NCBI RefSeq assembly: GCF_000203915.1
Contig: NC_008390.1
Location: forward strand, 868,001-932,000
Direction: 5' to 3'
Source of the DNA: Burkholderia ambifaria AMMD
GTDB lineage: Bacteria; Pseudomonadota; Gammaproteobacteria; Burkholderiales; Burkholderiaceae
Length of the DNA stretch: 64,000 nucleotides
The notes beneath the pieces were generated by a model. That model ran no database searches, had not been told where the DNA came from, and saw only the letters and a program-made list of their open reading frames with translations. Both the position numbers and the translations under genes were made by a program. Positions within the stretch are counted from its first letter, which is position 1; the number at the start of each line of letters is the position of its first letter. Positions 1 through 9,784 of this stretch are shown here, piece by piece.

Positions 1-1257
1 CGCGATCCCGTGCGTGATCGCCGGGTTGATCGTGTACTTCGCGACGTAGCGTTTCGCGCGGAAGTTGTCGTTGCGGGCGCCGTCTTCCGGCAGCGCGCCG
101 CGCTGCACCTTCATCTTGTGCGCGGTCTGCCAGGTGCGGATGATCACTTCGCCGACGCGGCCCATCGCCTGCGAGTCGGACGACAGCATCGACAGGGCGC
201 CGAGATCGTGCAGGATGTCCTCGGCCGCGATCGTCTCGCGGCGGATCCGCGATTCGGCGAACGCGAGATCCTCGGCGATCGACGGATCGAGGTGATGGCA
301 CACCATCAGCATGTCGAGATGCTCGTCGAGCGTGTTGATCGTGTACGGGCGCGTCGGGTTGGTCGACGACGGCAGCACGTTCGCCTCGCCGCACACCTTC
401 AGGATGTCGGGCGCATGGCCGCCGCCCGCGCCTTCGGTGTGGTACGTGTGGATCGTGCGGCCCTTGAACGCGGCGACCGTCGATTCGACGAAGCCGGCTT
501 CGTTCAGCGTGTCGGTGTGGATCGCGACCTGCGTGTCGGTGTCGTCGGCCACCGACAGGCAGTTGTCGATCGCGGCAGGCGTCGTGCCCCAGTCTTCATG
601 CAGCTTCAGGCCGATCGCACCGGCCGCGATCTGCTCGACGAGCGGCTGCGGCAGGCTCGCGTTGCCCTTGCCGAGGAAGCCGAGGTTGATCGGCCAGCCG
701 TCGGCCGCCTGCAGCATCCGCTCCATGTGCCACGGGCCCGGCGTGCAGGTCGTCGCGTTGGTGCCGGTGGCCGGCCCCGTGCCGCCGCCGAGCATCGTCG
801 TGACGCCCGACGCGAGCGCCTCGTCGATCTGCTGCGGGCTGATGAAATGGATGTGCGTGTCGATGCCGCCCGCGGTGACGATCAGCCCTTCGCCGGCGAT
901 CACTTCGGTCGCGGCGCCGATCGCGATCGTCACGCCGGGCTGGATGTCCGGGTTGCCGGCCTTGCCGATCGCGGCGATGCGGCCGTGCTTGATCGCGATG
1001 TCGGCCTTCACGATGCCCCAGTGATCGAGGATCACCGCGTTCGTGATGATCGTGTCGGGCACGTCGGCGGCCACGCGCTGCGACTGGCCCATCCCGTCGC
1101 GGATCACCTTCCCGCCGCCGAATTTCACTTCCTCGCCGTAGATCGTGTAGTCGCGTTCGATCTCGATCAAGAGTTCGGTATCGGCGAGCCGCACGCGGTC
1201 GCCCGTCGTCGGCCCGAACATTTCCGCGTACGCGCGGCGGCTCAAGCGTAATGTCAT
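1..1257 (-). CDS. ureC: Urease alpha subunit UreC (3' end outside window)
   Basis: Catalytic subunit of urease, which hydrolyses urea to ammonia and carbamate in the cytoplasm. The first 419 residues of about 570 are present. The nickel-site features are intact: the HIH pair (H135, H137), the lysine expected to be carbamylated (K218 in LKLHEDWG) and the mobile-flap Cys-His (C320, H321 in MVCHHLDP). The ATG at 1257 begins [10 protein letters not shown], the usual UreC start. It lies 29 nt downstream of ureB in the same direction, so the two are co-transcribed. The carboxy terminus and any ureEFG genes lie beyond the left edge. Confidence 0.97.
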   Translation of the reverse strand, partial: MTLRLSRRAYAEMFGPTTGDRVRLADTELLIEIERDYTIYGEEVKFGGGKVIRDGMGQSQRVAADVPDTIITNAVILDHWGIVKADIAIKHGRIAAIGKAGNPDIQPGVTIAIGAATEVIAGEGLIVTAGGIDTHIHFISPQQIDEALASGVTTMLGGGTGPATGTNATTCTPGPWHMERMLQAADGWPINLGFLGKGNASLPQPLVEQIAAGAIGLKLHEDWGTTPAAIDNCLSVADDTDTQVAIHTDTLNEAGFVESTVAAFKGRTIHTYHTEGAGGGHAPDILKVCGEANVLPSSTNPTRPYTINTLDEHLDMLMVCHHLDPSIAEDLAFAESRIRRETIAAEDILHDLGALSMLSSDSQAMGRVGEVIIRTWQTAHKMKVQRGALPEDGARNDNFRAKRYVAKYTINPAITHGIA

Positions 1258-1286
1258 GGTGCTGTTCCTGAAGAGTGGGGCGCGGC

Positions 1287-1592
1287 TTACAGCGGCCCCA
1301 TCACCTTGCCTTGAAAACCGTAGACGGCGCGATCGCCGGCCAGCTCGACGAGCTCGACGGTGCGCGTCTGGCCCGGCTCGAAGCGCACGGCGGTGCCGGC
1401 CGCGATGTTGAGCCGGAAGCCGCGCGCGGCCGCGCGGTCGAACGACAGCGCGTCGTTGGCTTCGAAGAAGTGGTAGTGCGAGCCGACCTGCACCGGGCGG
1501 TCGCCGGTGTTCGCGACGACGACCGTCAGCGTCGGGCGGCCTGCGTTCAGTTCGTGCTCGCCGTCGTCGGTGAGGATTTCGCCGGGGATCAT
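1287..1592 (-). CDS. ureB: Urease beta subunit UreB
   Basis: Small structural subunit of the three-subunit urease, 101 aa, the normal length for a separate UreB. It starts [11 protein letters not shown] and carries the [11 protein letters not shown] segment typical of the family. The open frame runs further upstream, but the ATG at 1592 gives the family start and lies 14 nt after the ureA stop. It packs with UreA and UreC in the (ABC)3 holoenzyme. The gene order A-B-C is the standard one. Confidence 0.96.
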   Translation of the reverse strand: MIPGEILTDDGEHELNAGRPTLTVVVANTGDRPVQVGSHYHFFEANDALSFDRAAARGFRLNIAAGTAVRFEPGQTRTVELVELAGDRAVYGFQGKVMGPL

Positions 1593-1606
1593 GCGGGGGG
1601 CCTCGC

Positions 1607-1909
1607 TCACGGAATCGGGTGGTGGACGGTCACGAGCTTGGTGCCGTCCGGAAAGGTCGCCTCGACCTGGATGTCGGGGATCATCTCCGGCACGCCATCC
1701 ATCACGTCGTCGCGCGTGAGCAGCGTCGTGCCGTAGTGCATCACCTCGGCGACGGTCTTGCCGTCGCGCGCGGCTTCCATCAGCGCGGCGGTGATGAATG
1801 CGACCGCCTCCGGATAGTTCAGCTTGAGCCCGCGCGCGCGACGGCGCTCGGCCAGCAGCGCCGCCGTGAAGATCAGCAGCTTGTCCTTTTCTCGGGGAGT
1901 CAGTTTCAT
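1607..1909 (-). CDS. ureA: Urease gamma subunit UreA
   Basis: Smallest urease structural subunit, 100 aa, full length. It begins [11 protein letters not shown] and ends VTVHHPIP, both typical of UreA, and contains the conserved LNYPEAVA segment. It is the first of the three structural genes in this direction. A 240-nt spacer separates it from ureD upstream, unlike the tight ureA-ureB spacing, so a second promoter or a processing site could lie in 1910-2149. I saw no sigma54 or strong sigma70 match there. Confidence 0.96.
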
Positions 1910-2149
1910 GAAGGCAATCGTTCAGGAAAACGTAATTTTTTATCGGGGCGCGGGGTTTCGGCACAGGCGCGGGCCATCGTAGCACCGCGCGTTTTTTCCG
2001 TGCGTCGTGTATCCGTTATGTAAGCAGCAAGGTGCGTGCCATGCCGATAAAACGTGCGGCGATGCGCGTTCGTGGTGCGCAATGCATGAATGGCGGGCAG
2101 CGCGGGCGACGGCGCTGCGCCGAAACGGTGCGCGCCAGGCGGCGCGCGC

Positions 2150-3064
<915 letters not shown>

Positions 3065-3171
3065 CTACTGCAACAATATACGCTTCGGCGGTCGCGTTGC
3101 AGGATGACGCAACGTCGCTCGCAGGCCGTGCTGTTTCGCCGGCGTGGGCCCGACATGCGTTGCCCGGCGAC

Positions 3172-3209
3172 GCGCCGGATCGAAGCGCCGGATCGAAGCG
3201 CCGGCCGAA
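3172..3209. repeat. Short tandem repeat upstream of ureD
   Basis: Two exact copies of a 13-bp unit (GCGCCGGATCGAA, 3172-3184 and 3185-3197) are followed by a 12-bp imperfect third copy (3198-3209). They lie in the urtE-ureD spacer. No function is evident. Confidence 0.7.
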
Positions 3210-3253
3210 GCGTCGAATCGGTAACCGCAAGCGCCGCCGCCCCGGCCGGCCTG

Positions 3254-3946
3254 CTACACCGCGATCAGCTCGCGCACACCGTTCGCCTCCATGTCCCGCG
3301 CATCGCCGCCCGCGACGACCTCGCCGCGGCTCATCACCCAGTAGTGGTCCGCGATCGAGCGCGCGAAGTCGTAGTACTGCTCGACGAGCAGCACGGTCAT
3401 CTTCGATTCGTCGACGAGCTGGCGCAGCGTGCGCCCGATGTCCTGGATGATCGACGGCTGGATGCCCTCGGTCGGCTCGTCGAGGATCAGCAGCTGCGGC
3501 TCGCTCATCAGCGCGCGGCCGATCGCGAGCTGCTGCTGCTGGCCGCCCGACAGGTCGCCGCCGCGCCGTGCGCGCATGTCCTTCAGCACCGGGAATAGTT
3601 CGTAGATGCGGTCGGGCACCGACGAGCGCGCCTTGCGGCTTGCCGCGCCGACGAGCAGGTTTTCCTCGACGGTCAGCCGCGGAAAGATGTCGCGGCCCTG
3701 CGGCACGTACGCAAGCCCGGCCGCGACGCGTGCATACGGCGGCAACGCGCCGAGCGGCGTGCCGCGCCACGACACGCTGCCGCTCTTCGCGGCGACGACG
3801 CCCATCAGGCAGCGCAGCAGCGTGCTCTTGCCGACGCCGTTGCGGCCGAGCAGCACGGTGAGCTTGCCGTCTTCGGCGGCGAGGTTCACGTTGCGCAGGA
3901 TATGGCTGCCGCCGTAGTACTGGTTCAGTGCGTCGATCTTCAGCAT
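3254..3946 (-). CDS. urtE: Urea ABC transporter ATP-binding protein UrtE
   Basis: One of two ATPases of the urea importer, 230 aa. It has Walker A GRNGVGKST at about residue 34, the ABC signature LSGGQQQQ near 132 and Walker B LLILDEPTEG near 151. It belongs to the LivF-like branch. It is the last of five transporter genes, 4 nt after urtD and just before ureD, which supports urea rather than amino acids as the substrate. Confidence 0.95.
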   Translation of the reverse strand: MLKIDALNQYYGGSHILRNVNLAAEDGKLTVLLGRNGVGKSTLLRCLMGVVAAKSGSVSWRGTPLGALPPYARVAAGLAYVPQGRDIFPRLTVEENLLVGAASRKARSSVPDRIYELFPVLKDMRARRGGDLSGGQQQQLAIGRALMSEPQLLILDEPTEGIQPSIIQDIGRTLRQLVDESKMTVLLVEQYYDFARSIADHYWVMSRGEVVAGGDARDMEANGVRELIAV

Positions 3947-3950
3947 CGCA

Positions 3951-4808
3951 TCATCTTCCGAGGTAGGACTCGATCACCGCGTCGTCGCGCTTGACCTGGT
4001 CGAGCGTGCCGTGCGCGAGCACCGCGCCGTTGGCCATCACCGTCACGCGGCCCGTGTCGCCCGCGAGCGCCGCGACGAAGTCCATGTCATGCTCGACGAC
4101 CATCATCGAGCAGGTGCCGCGCAGCGTGTTCAGCAGCGCGGCGAGTTCCATCGTCTCGTGATCGGTCATCCCGGCCGCCGGTTCGTCGAGCAGCAGGAGG
4201 GCGGGGCGCTGCATCAGCAGCATGCCGATCTCGAGCCGCTGCTTCTGCCCGTGCGACAGCTCGCCGGCCGCGCGATACGCATCGCTTTCCAGGCCGATCA
4301 GCGCGAGCGTTTCCTCGATCTTCGCCTGCGCGGTGCGATCGAGCCGCGCGCGCAGCGACGCGAGCCAGCCCTTGTCGGTCTGCATCGCGAGCTCGAGGTT
4401 TTCCCACACCGGATGCTGTTCGAACACGGTCGGCTTCTGGAACTTGCGGCCGATGCCCGCACGCGCGATTTCCGGCTCGTTCATCCGCGCGAGATCAATC
4501 GTCTGGCCGAGAAACACCTTGCCCGCATCCGCGCGCGTCTTGCCGGTGATCACGTCCATCATCGTGGTCTTGCCCGCGCCGTTCGGGCCGATCACGCAGC
4601 GCAGCTCACCGGCGTCGATCGCGAGCGACAGCTTGTTCAGCGCGCGAAAGCCGTCGAAGCTGACCTCGATGTCCTCGAGGTAGAGGATCGTGCCGTGCGA
4701 CGTGTCGATGCCGGGCGGCACCACGCGGCCCATCGATGCGGTGCCGCTGACGGTCAGCAGCTCGTCTTCGGCCGGTGGCGTGAACTGGTAGAGGGCCGTG
4801 CCGTTCAT
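3951..4808 (-). CDS. urtD: Urea ABC transporter ATP-binding protein UrtD
   Basis: Second ATPase of the urea importer (LivG-like), 285 aa. Walker A GPNGAGKTT sits near residue 74, the signature is LSHGQKQRLEIG and Walker B is LLLLDEPAAG. The frame is open far upstream through urtC, but the ATG at 4808 overlaps the urtC stop by 4 nt (ATGA), the expected translational coupling. About 35 residues precede the ABC core, a short extension seen in other UrtD proteins. Confidence 0.95.
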   Translation of the reverse strand: MNGTALYQFTPPAEDELLTVSGTASMGRVVPPGIDTSHGTILYLEDIEVSFDGFRALNKLSLAIDAGELRCVIGPNGAGKTTMMDVITGKTRADAGKVFLGQTIDLARMNEPEIARAGIGRKFQKPTVFEQHPVWENLELAMQTDKGWLASLRARLDRTAQAKIEETLALIGLESDAYRAAGELSHGQKQRLEIGMLLMQRPALLLLDEPAAGMTDHETMELAALLNTLRGTCSMMVVEHDMDFVAALAGDTGRVTVMANGAVLAHGTLDQVKRDDAVIESYLGR

Positions 4809-5989
4809 CCGCGTTTCCCCTTCGCAAGCAGCGTGTCGACGAGGCCCATGATCCCGCGCGGCAGCAACAGCGGCACCAGCACGAAGATCAGGCCGAGAAA
4901 GAACAGCCAGTATTCGGCGAAGTACGCGGTAAAGAAACTCTTCGCGCCGTTCACCGCGAACGCGCCGACGATCGGCCCGATCAGCGTGCCGCGCCCGCCC
5001 ACCGCGACCCAGATCGCCATTTCGATCGAGTTGCCGGGCGACATCTCGCCGGGATTGATGATGCCGACCTGCGGCACGTACAGCGCGCCCGCGATGCCGC
5101 ACAGCACGGCCGACAGCGTCCACACGAACAGCTTGTACGCGAGCGGGCTGTAGCCGAGGAACATCAGCCGCGTCTCGCCGTCGCGCACCGCGGTGACCAC
5201 GCGCCCGAGCTTGCTCGTGACGATCGCGCGCGCAACGATGAACGCGAGCACGAGCGTCGCGAAGGTCAGCAGCAACAGCACCGTGCGCGTGCCGGGCGAC
5301 GTGATCGCAAACCCGGCGATGCGCTTGAAGTCGGTGAAGCCGTTGTTGCCGCCGAAGCCCGTCTCGTTGCGAAAGAACAGCAGCATCGCGGCGAACGTCA
5401 GCGCCTGCGTGATGATCGACAGGTACACGCCCTTCACGCGCGAGCGGAACGTGAAGAAGCCGAACACCCACGCGAGCACGGCCGGCACGAGCACGACCAG
5501 CGCGAGCGCCCACGCGAGATGCTGCGTGCCGCTCCAGTACCAGGGCAGCTGATGCCAGTCGAGGAACACCATGAAGTCTGGCAGGTCGCTGCCGTACTTG
5601 CCCTCGTGGCCGATCTCGCGCATCAGGTACATGCCGATCGCATAGCCGCCGAGCGCGAAGAACAGCCCGTGGCCGAGACTGAGGATGCCGCAGTAGCCCC
5701 ACACGAGATCGAGCGCGAGCGCGGCGATCGCGTAGCACATCAGCTTGCCGCCCAGCGTCATCGCGTACGCGGACAGATGGAACGCGCTCGACTCGGGCGC
5801 GACCAGCGCGGCCAGCGGCACGCCGACGCCGATCGCGATGCACAGCGCGACGAGCGCGAGCCACGCGCGGCGCGACAGCAGCGCGGGGCGCGGCGGCAGG
5901 CCGAGCGCGAAGCCTTCCTTCGCGGGCACGGCGGCGGGCTTCGGCGCGTCGGCGACCGGGTTCGACAACGAATCGGTGATTGAAGTCAT
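4805..5989 (-). CDS. urtC: Urea ABC transporter permease UrtC
   Basis: Inner-membrane permease of the LivM type, 394 aa with about ten hydrophobic helices. Family stretches include WGYCGILSLGHGLFFALGG and VAVGGRGTLIGP. It forms the urea channel with UrtB. It begins 1 nt after the urtB stop and overlaps urtD by 4 nt, so the transporter genes form one tight operon. Confidence 0.95.
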   Translation of the reverse strand: MTSITDSLSNPVADAPKPAAVPAKEGFALGLPPRPALLSRRAWLALVALCIAIGVGVPLAALVAPESSAFHLSAYAMTLGGKLMCYAIAALALDLVWGYCGILSLGHGLFFALGGYAIGMYLMREIGHEGKYGSDLPDFMVFLDWHQLPWYWSGTQHLAWALALVVLVPAVLAWVFGFFTFRSRVKGVYLSIITQALTFAAMLLFFRNETGFGGNNGFTDFKRIAGFAITSPGTRTVLLLLTFATLVLAFIVARAIVTSKLGRVVTAVRDGETRLMFLGYSPLAYKLFVWTLSAVLCGIAGALYVPQVGIINPGEMSPGNSIEMAIWVAVGGRGTLIGPIVGAFAVNGAKSFFTAYFAEYWLFFLGLIFVLVPLLLPRGIMGLVDTLLAKGKRG

Positions 5990-5990
5990 G

Positions 5991-7610
5991 TCACGCCTCC
6001 GCGCTGCGGCCCTTCGGGGCGAACATGCCCTGCGGACGTTTCTGGATGAACAGCACGATCATCACGAGCACCGCGATCTTCGCGAGCACGGCGCCCCAGA
6101 ACGGTTCGATCGCCTTGCTGACGAGACCGAGCCCGAAGCCGCCGAGCACGGTGCCGGCGATCTGGCCGACGCCGCCGAGCACCACCGCCATGAACGAATC
6201 GATGATGTAGTTCTGCCCGAGATCGGGGCCCACGTTGCCGATCTGCGACAGCGCGCAGCCGCCGAGGCCCGCGATGCCCGCGCCGAACGCGAACGCATAC
6301 GCATCGACACGCGCGGTCTTCACGCCGACGCACGCGGCCATCCGGCGGTTCTGCGTGACCGCGCGCACGAACAGGCCGAGCCGCGTCTTTGTCAGTACCG
6401 CCCACGCGACGAACACGACCGCGAGCGCGAACGCGAGGATCGCGAGCCGGTTGTACGGCAGGATCAGGTTCTGCATCACGGTCACGCCGCCGCTCATCCA
6501 CGACGGGTTCACGACCTGCACGTTCTGCGCGCCGAACAGCATGCGCGTCGCCTGGATCAGGATCAGGCTCACGCCGAACGTCGCGAGCAGCGTCTCGAGC
6601 GGGCGGCCGTACAGGTGCCGCAGCACGAGCCGTTCAAGCACGATGCCGACCAGCGCGGCCGCCGCGAACGACACGGGCACCGCGACGAGCGGATACCAGT
6701 CGAACGCGGTCGGCGCATGGCGCTGGATCAGCGTCTGCACGACATAGGTTGCGTACGCACCGATCATCAGGAATTCGCCGTGCGCCATGTTGATCACGCC
6801 GATCAGCCCGTACGTGATCGCGAGGCCGAGCGCCGCGAGCAGCAGCACGCTGCCGAGCGACAGGCCCGCGAACACGGTGCCCACGATCTCGCCGCGGCGC
6901 TGCAGCGCGTGCAACGTGTCGAGCCCTTGCTGCGCGGCTGCGCGTACGCGTGCGTCGGGTTCCGTGTAGCTGCCGTCGGCGTTCTTCGCGACGAGCGGGC
7001 GCAACTGCTCGATCATGTCGAGATCGCTGCGCGCGGCCACCACCTGCACGGCGTCGAGACGCTTCGCCGGATCGGCATCGTGCAGCGCGGCGATGGCCCA
7101 CAGTGCGTCGAGGCGGCGCTTCAATGCCGGGTCGGTTTCCTTCGCGCGTGCGCGCTCGATCATCGGCTTGAGTGCCGGGTCGGGCGACTTCAGCAGCGCG
7201 TCGATCGCGTCGCGGCGCGCGGCGACGTCGGGCGATGCGAGCGCGAGGCCCGACAGCGCGGCGGCGATCTTCGTGCGCAGCAGGTTGTTCAGCATCACGG
7301 GCTGCGCGTCGCCGGCCGGCGTCGCGGCCTGCGTCAGCGCATCGTGCGCGGTGTCGCCGGTCTGGATCAGCAGGCGGCCGTCGCCGGTCGCGAGCGCGTC
7401 GCCGGTCGACAGCGCATTGAGCAGCGCGACGGCGCGCGGATCGGCATCGGCGGCGATCCGTTCGATCGCGGTCGTTTTCGCGTCGAAGTCGTCGCCGGCG
7501 AGCGCGGCGGTATCGGCGGCCGTCAGGGCGAACGCGGCGCGCGGCAGCGCGCAGGCCAGCGCGGCACAGGCGACGACCGCGACGGCGGCGCGGCGAAAGC
7601 GGGTAGGCAT
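5991..7610 (-). CDS. urtB: Urea ABC transporter permease UrtB
   Basis: LivH-type permease of the urea importer, 539 aa. A signal-like N terminus (residues 1-30, ending AFA) is followed by about 200 residues of Ala-rich helical, HEAT-like sequence with no membrane segments. The permease core starts near residue 240 and includes GLIGVINMAHGEFLMIGAY. The extra periplasmic N-terminal domain separates UrtB from ordinary LivH proteins and is known in proteobacterial UrtB. A 141-nt spacer separates it from urtA. Confidence 0.94.
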   Translation of the reverse strand: MPTRFRRAAVAVVACAALACALPRAAFALTAADTAALAGDDFDAKTTAIERIAADADPRAVALLNALSTGDALATGDGRLLIQTGDTAHDALTQAATPAGDAQPVMLNNLLRTKIAAALSGLALASPDVAARRDAIDALLKSPDPALKPMIERARAKETDPALKRRLDALWAIAALHDADPAKRLDAVQVVAARSDLDMIEQLRPLVAKNADGSYTEPDARVRAAAQQGLDTLHALQRRGEIVGTVFAGLSLGSVLLLAALGLAITYGLIGVINMAHGEFLMIGAYATYVVQTLIQRHAPTAFDWYPLVAVPVSFAAAALVGIVLERLVLRHLYGRPLETLLATFGVSLILIQATRMLFGAQNVQVVNPSWMSGGVTVMQNLILPYNRLAILAFALAVVFVAWAVLTKTRLGLFVRAVTQNRRMAACVGVKTARVDAYAFAFGAGIAGLGGCALSQIGNVGPDLGQNYIIDSFMAVVLGGVGQIAGTVLGGFGLGLVSKAIEPFWGAVLAKIAVLVMIVLFIQKRPQGMFAPKGRSAEA

Positions 7611-7751
7611 CGGGAGATCCTGTGGGGCGTGGAAAAGCGAATGCGTGCGGCGGTGCGCGGGCGCGTGCGGTTCGTCACCGCACGCGCGGCGGCATGCCCG
7701 CGGCAGCCTGCGAGCGGAGCGCCACGCCGGTGCGCGGCGCTCCGCATCGCA

Positions 7752-9059
7752 TCAGACGAGCGCCGCGCGCTGCCGCCGCAGGAATGCCGGGATCGAGCTG
7801 ACGATGTCCGGCTTGCCCTGGTTGCCCGCGATGAACGGGCTCCACGGCTGCGCGCGCACGGCCGTCTTCGTCTTCCACACGACGTTGAATTGCCCGTCGC
7901 CGCGAATCTCGCCGATCATCACCGGCTTGTGCAGGTGGTGGTTGCCGTCCATCGACAGCGTGAAGCCCGACGGCGCGACGACGCTCTGGCCGATCATCGC
8001 GACGCGCACCTTGTCGACGTCCGTGCTCTTCGCCTTCTCGACGGCCTGCTTCCACATGTGGATGCCCACATAGGTCGCCTCCATCGGGTCGTTGGTCACG
8101 CGCTTCGCACCGCCCGGCAGGTTGTTCGCCTTCACCCACGCGGCGAACTGATCCTTGAACTTCGTGTTCGTCGGGTTCTTCACCGACATGAAGTAGTTCC
8201 ACGCGGCGAGGTGGCCGACGAGCGGCTTCGTGTCGATCCCGCGCAGTTCTTCCTCGCCGACCGAGAACGCGACCACCGGCACGTCGGTCGCCTTGATCCC
8301 CTGGTTGCCGAGCTCCTTGTAGAACGGCACGTTCGAATCGCCGTTGATCGTCGAGATCACGGTCGTCTTGCCGCCTTGCGCGAAGGTCTTGATGTTCGCG
8401 ACGATCGTCTGGTAATCGCTGTGGCCGAACGGCGTGTAGACCTCCTGAATGTCGGCGTCCTTCACGCCCTTCGATTTCAGGAACGCACGCAGGATCTTGT
8501 TGGTCGTGCGCGGATACACGTAGTCGGTACCGAGCAGGAAGAAGCGCTTCGCGCCGCCGCCTTCCGCGCCCATCAGGTACTCGACGGCCGGGATCGCCTG
8601 CTGGTTCGGCGCGGCGCCCGTGTAGAACACGTTGCGCGACATTTCCTCGCCTTCGTACTGCACCGGGTAGTAGAGCAGGCCATTCAGTTCCTCGAACACC
8701 GGCAGCACCGACTTGCGCGACACCGACGTCCAGCAGCCGAACACGCACGCGACCTTGTCCTGCGTGAGCAGCTGGCGCGCCTTCTCCGCGAACAGCGGCC
8801 AGTTCGATGCGGGATCGACGACCACCGGCTCGAGCTTGCGGCCCATCACGCCGCCGCTCTTGTTGATGTCGGCGATCGTCATCAGCGCCGTGTCCTTCAG
8901 CGACGTTTCGGAGATCGCCATCGTGCCCGACAGCGAATGCAGGATGCCGACCTTGATCGGGCCCGTGCCCGTATCGGCCGCTTGCGCGAACGGACTCTTG
9001 CCCGCCAGCGCGAGTGCACCGGCCATCGAACCGAACTTCAGCAGACTGCGACGTTTCAT
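7752..9059 (-). CDS. urtA: Urea ABC transporter substrate-binding protein UrtA
   Basis: Periplasmic urea receptor, 435 aa. The N terminus MKRRSLLKFG with a hydrophobic run ending PFAQA resembles a Tat signal peptide. The mature part starts with IKVGILHSLSGTMA, typical of the amide/urea-binding branch of Peripla_BP_6. I chose the ATG at 9059 because AAGGGGA lies just upstream and it places the signal peptide at the start. An open extension to 9260 has no family support. It is the first gene of the urt operon and follows the sigma54-type promoter. Confidence 0.95.
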   Translation of the reverse strand: MKRRSLLKFGSMAGALALAGKSPFAQAADTGTGPIKVGILHSLSGTMAISETSLKDTALMTIADINKSGGVMGRKLEPVVVDPASNWPLFAEKARQLLTQDKVACVFGCWTSVSRKSVLPVFEELNGLLYYPVQYEGEEMSRNVFYTGAAPNQQAIPAVEYLMGAEGGGAKRFFLLGTDYVYPRTTNKILRAFLKSKGVKDADIQEVYTPFGHSDYQTIVANIKTFAQGGKTTVISTINGDSNVPFYKELGNQGIKATDVPVVAFSVGEEELRGIDTKPLVGHLAAWNYFMSVKNPTNTKFKDQFAAWVKANNLPGGAKRVTNDPMEATYVGIHMWKQAVEKAKSTDVDKVRVAMIGQSVVAPSGFTLSMDGNHHLHKPVMIGEIRGDGQFNVVWKTKTAVRAQPWSPFIAGNQGKPDIVSSIPAFLRRQRAALV

Positions 9060-9119
9060 CGGGTTCCCCTTGACGTGTTGGATGTGCGTGCGCCGTGGCG
9101 GCGCCGGCATCGTAGTAAC

Positions 9120-9134
9120 GCAAGGCATGTGCCA
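9120..9134 (-). promoter_or_regulatory. Sigma54 (-24/-12) promoter for urtABCDE-ure
   Basis: On the minus strand the sequence reads TGGCAC-N5-TTGC, a full match to the RpoN consensus with the correct spacing. It would start transcription about 50 nt before the urtA ATG. This is seen directly. Use in vivo is inference. Confidence 0.75.
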
Positions 9135-9180
9135 GTCGCGCGGATGCACGCTGGGCGTGCCTGGCGAGGGGTGGCTCAAG

Positions 9181-9260
9181 GTGCGCAGGCGGTGCACATG
9201 ACGCGTCGTGCAGCATGCGCGATCCGTTGCGGTGCAGTCGCGCGGGCGCAAATGGTGCAC
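9181..9260. promoter_or_regulatory. Possible NtrC upstream activating sites
   Basis: Two segments resemble the NtrC half-site pattern (TGCACC/GGTGCA): 9181-9197 (GTGCGC...GGTGCAC) and 9246-9260 (GCGCAAATGGTGCAC). They lie about 50-130 bp upstream of the sigma54 element, a normal enhancer distance. One half of each site is degenerate. Confidence 0.45.
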
Positions 9261-9322
9261 GGCGCGCTCGCCGGCGCACCGACGTCAACGGAACGAGGGG
9301 GAAACATGGAAGCAGAAACGCA

Positions 9323-9347
9323 AACGGGCGCGCAAAGCGCGCCCGTT
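9323..9347 (-). terminator. Hairpin, probable terminator of the rhodanese/pcm operon
   Basis: A perfect 11-bp stem (AACGGGCGCGC / GCGCGCCCGTT) has a 3-nt loop. On the minus strand it is followed only by an interrupted T tract, so it is a weaker candidate than the other terminators here. Confidence 0.5.
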
Positions 9348-9420
9348 CGGCGGGGACCGGTGCGACCGGCGGCAATGGGCCGGTCGGCGTGGCGGCGCGC
9401 GATGCGCCGCCGGGGTAGGT

Positions 9421-9450
9421 CGGTAACTCGGCGGTAACTCGCCGGTAACT
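9421..9450. repeat. 11-bp tandem repeat at the rhodanese stop codon
   Basis: Two full copies of CGGTAACTCG(G/C), at 9421 and 9432, and a partial copy at 9443 abut the stop codon of the rhodanese gene. They probably arose by slippage. Confidence 0.7.
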
Positions 9451-9773
9451 CAGTAACGCGGCACGGACGGATCGACGTCACGCGACCACGCGTCGATGCC
9501 GCCCTGCAGGTTGTACAGCTTCGTGAAGCCGCGCGATTCGAGGAACATCGCGACCTGCGCGCTGCGCATGCCGTGATGGCACACGCAGACGATTTCGGCT
9601 TCGTCGTCGAGCTCTTCGCTGCGCGCGGGGATCTGCTGCATCGGGATCGACACGCTGCCGGCGATCTGAGCGGTCGAGATTTCCCACGGTTCGCGCACGT
9701 CGAGCACGACCGGCGCGGGACGCGCCGGATCGCGAAGCCATTCCGCGAGCATCGCGGCAGTCAGGATCTGCAT
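9450..9773 (-). CDS. Single-domain rhodanese-like sulfurtransferase
   Basis: Cytoplasmic protein of 107 aa with one rhodanese domain. VVLDVREPWE (about 22-31) is the family N-terminal motif. The active-site loop CHHGMRS has the catalytic Cys at about residue 65, in the CxxGxRS form of GlpE/PspE-type enzymes. It lies 11 nt downstream of the methyltransferase gene in the same direction, so the two are probably co-transcribed. The physiological sulfur acceptor is unknown. Confidence 0.85.
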   Translation of the reverse strand: MQILTAAMLAEWLRDPARPAPVVLDVREPWEISTAQIAGSVSIPMQQIPARSEELDDEAEIVCVCHHGMRSAQVAMFLESRGFTKLYNLQGGIDAWSRDVDPSVPRY

Positions 9774-9784
9774 GGGGCCGCCGC

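Larger units (their letters stand above)
9060..9449. other. Regulatory gap between urtA and the rhodanese gene
   Basis: No gene is seen here. The stretch holds the urtA leader, a sigma54-type promoter (9120-9134), possible NtrC half-sites (9181-9260), a strong GC hairpin (9323-9347) and a small tandem repeat next to the rhodanese stop codon. Confidence 0.7.

Noticed and set aside
5745..9437. Open frame of about 1230 codons on the plus strand
   Set aside because: It runs antisense to urtB and urtA. The Arg/His-rich product and lack of any family motif mark it as a by-product of GC-biased third codon positions.
9301..9450. Small gene with ATG near 9306 on the plus strand
   Set aside because: The product is Arg/Gly-rich, spans a hairpin and a tandem repeat, and has no conservation pattern.
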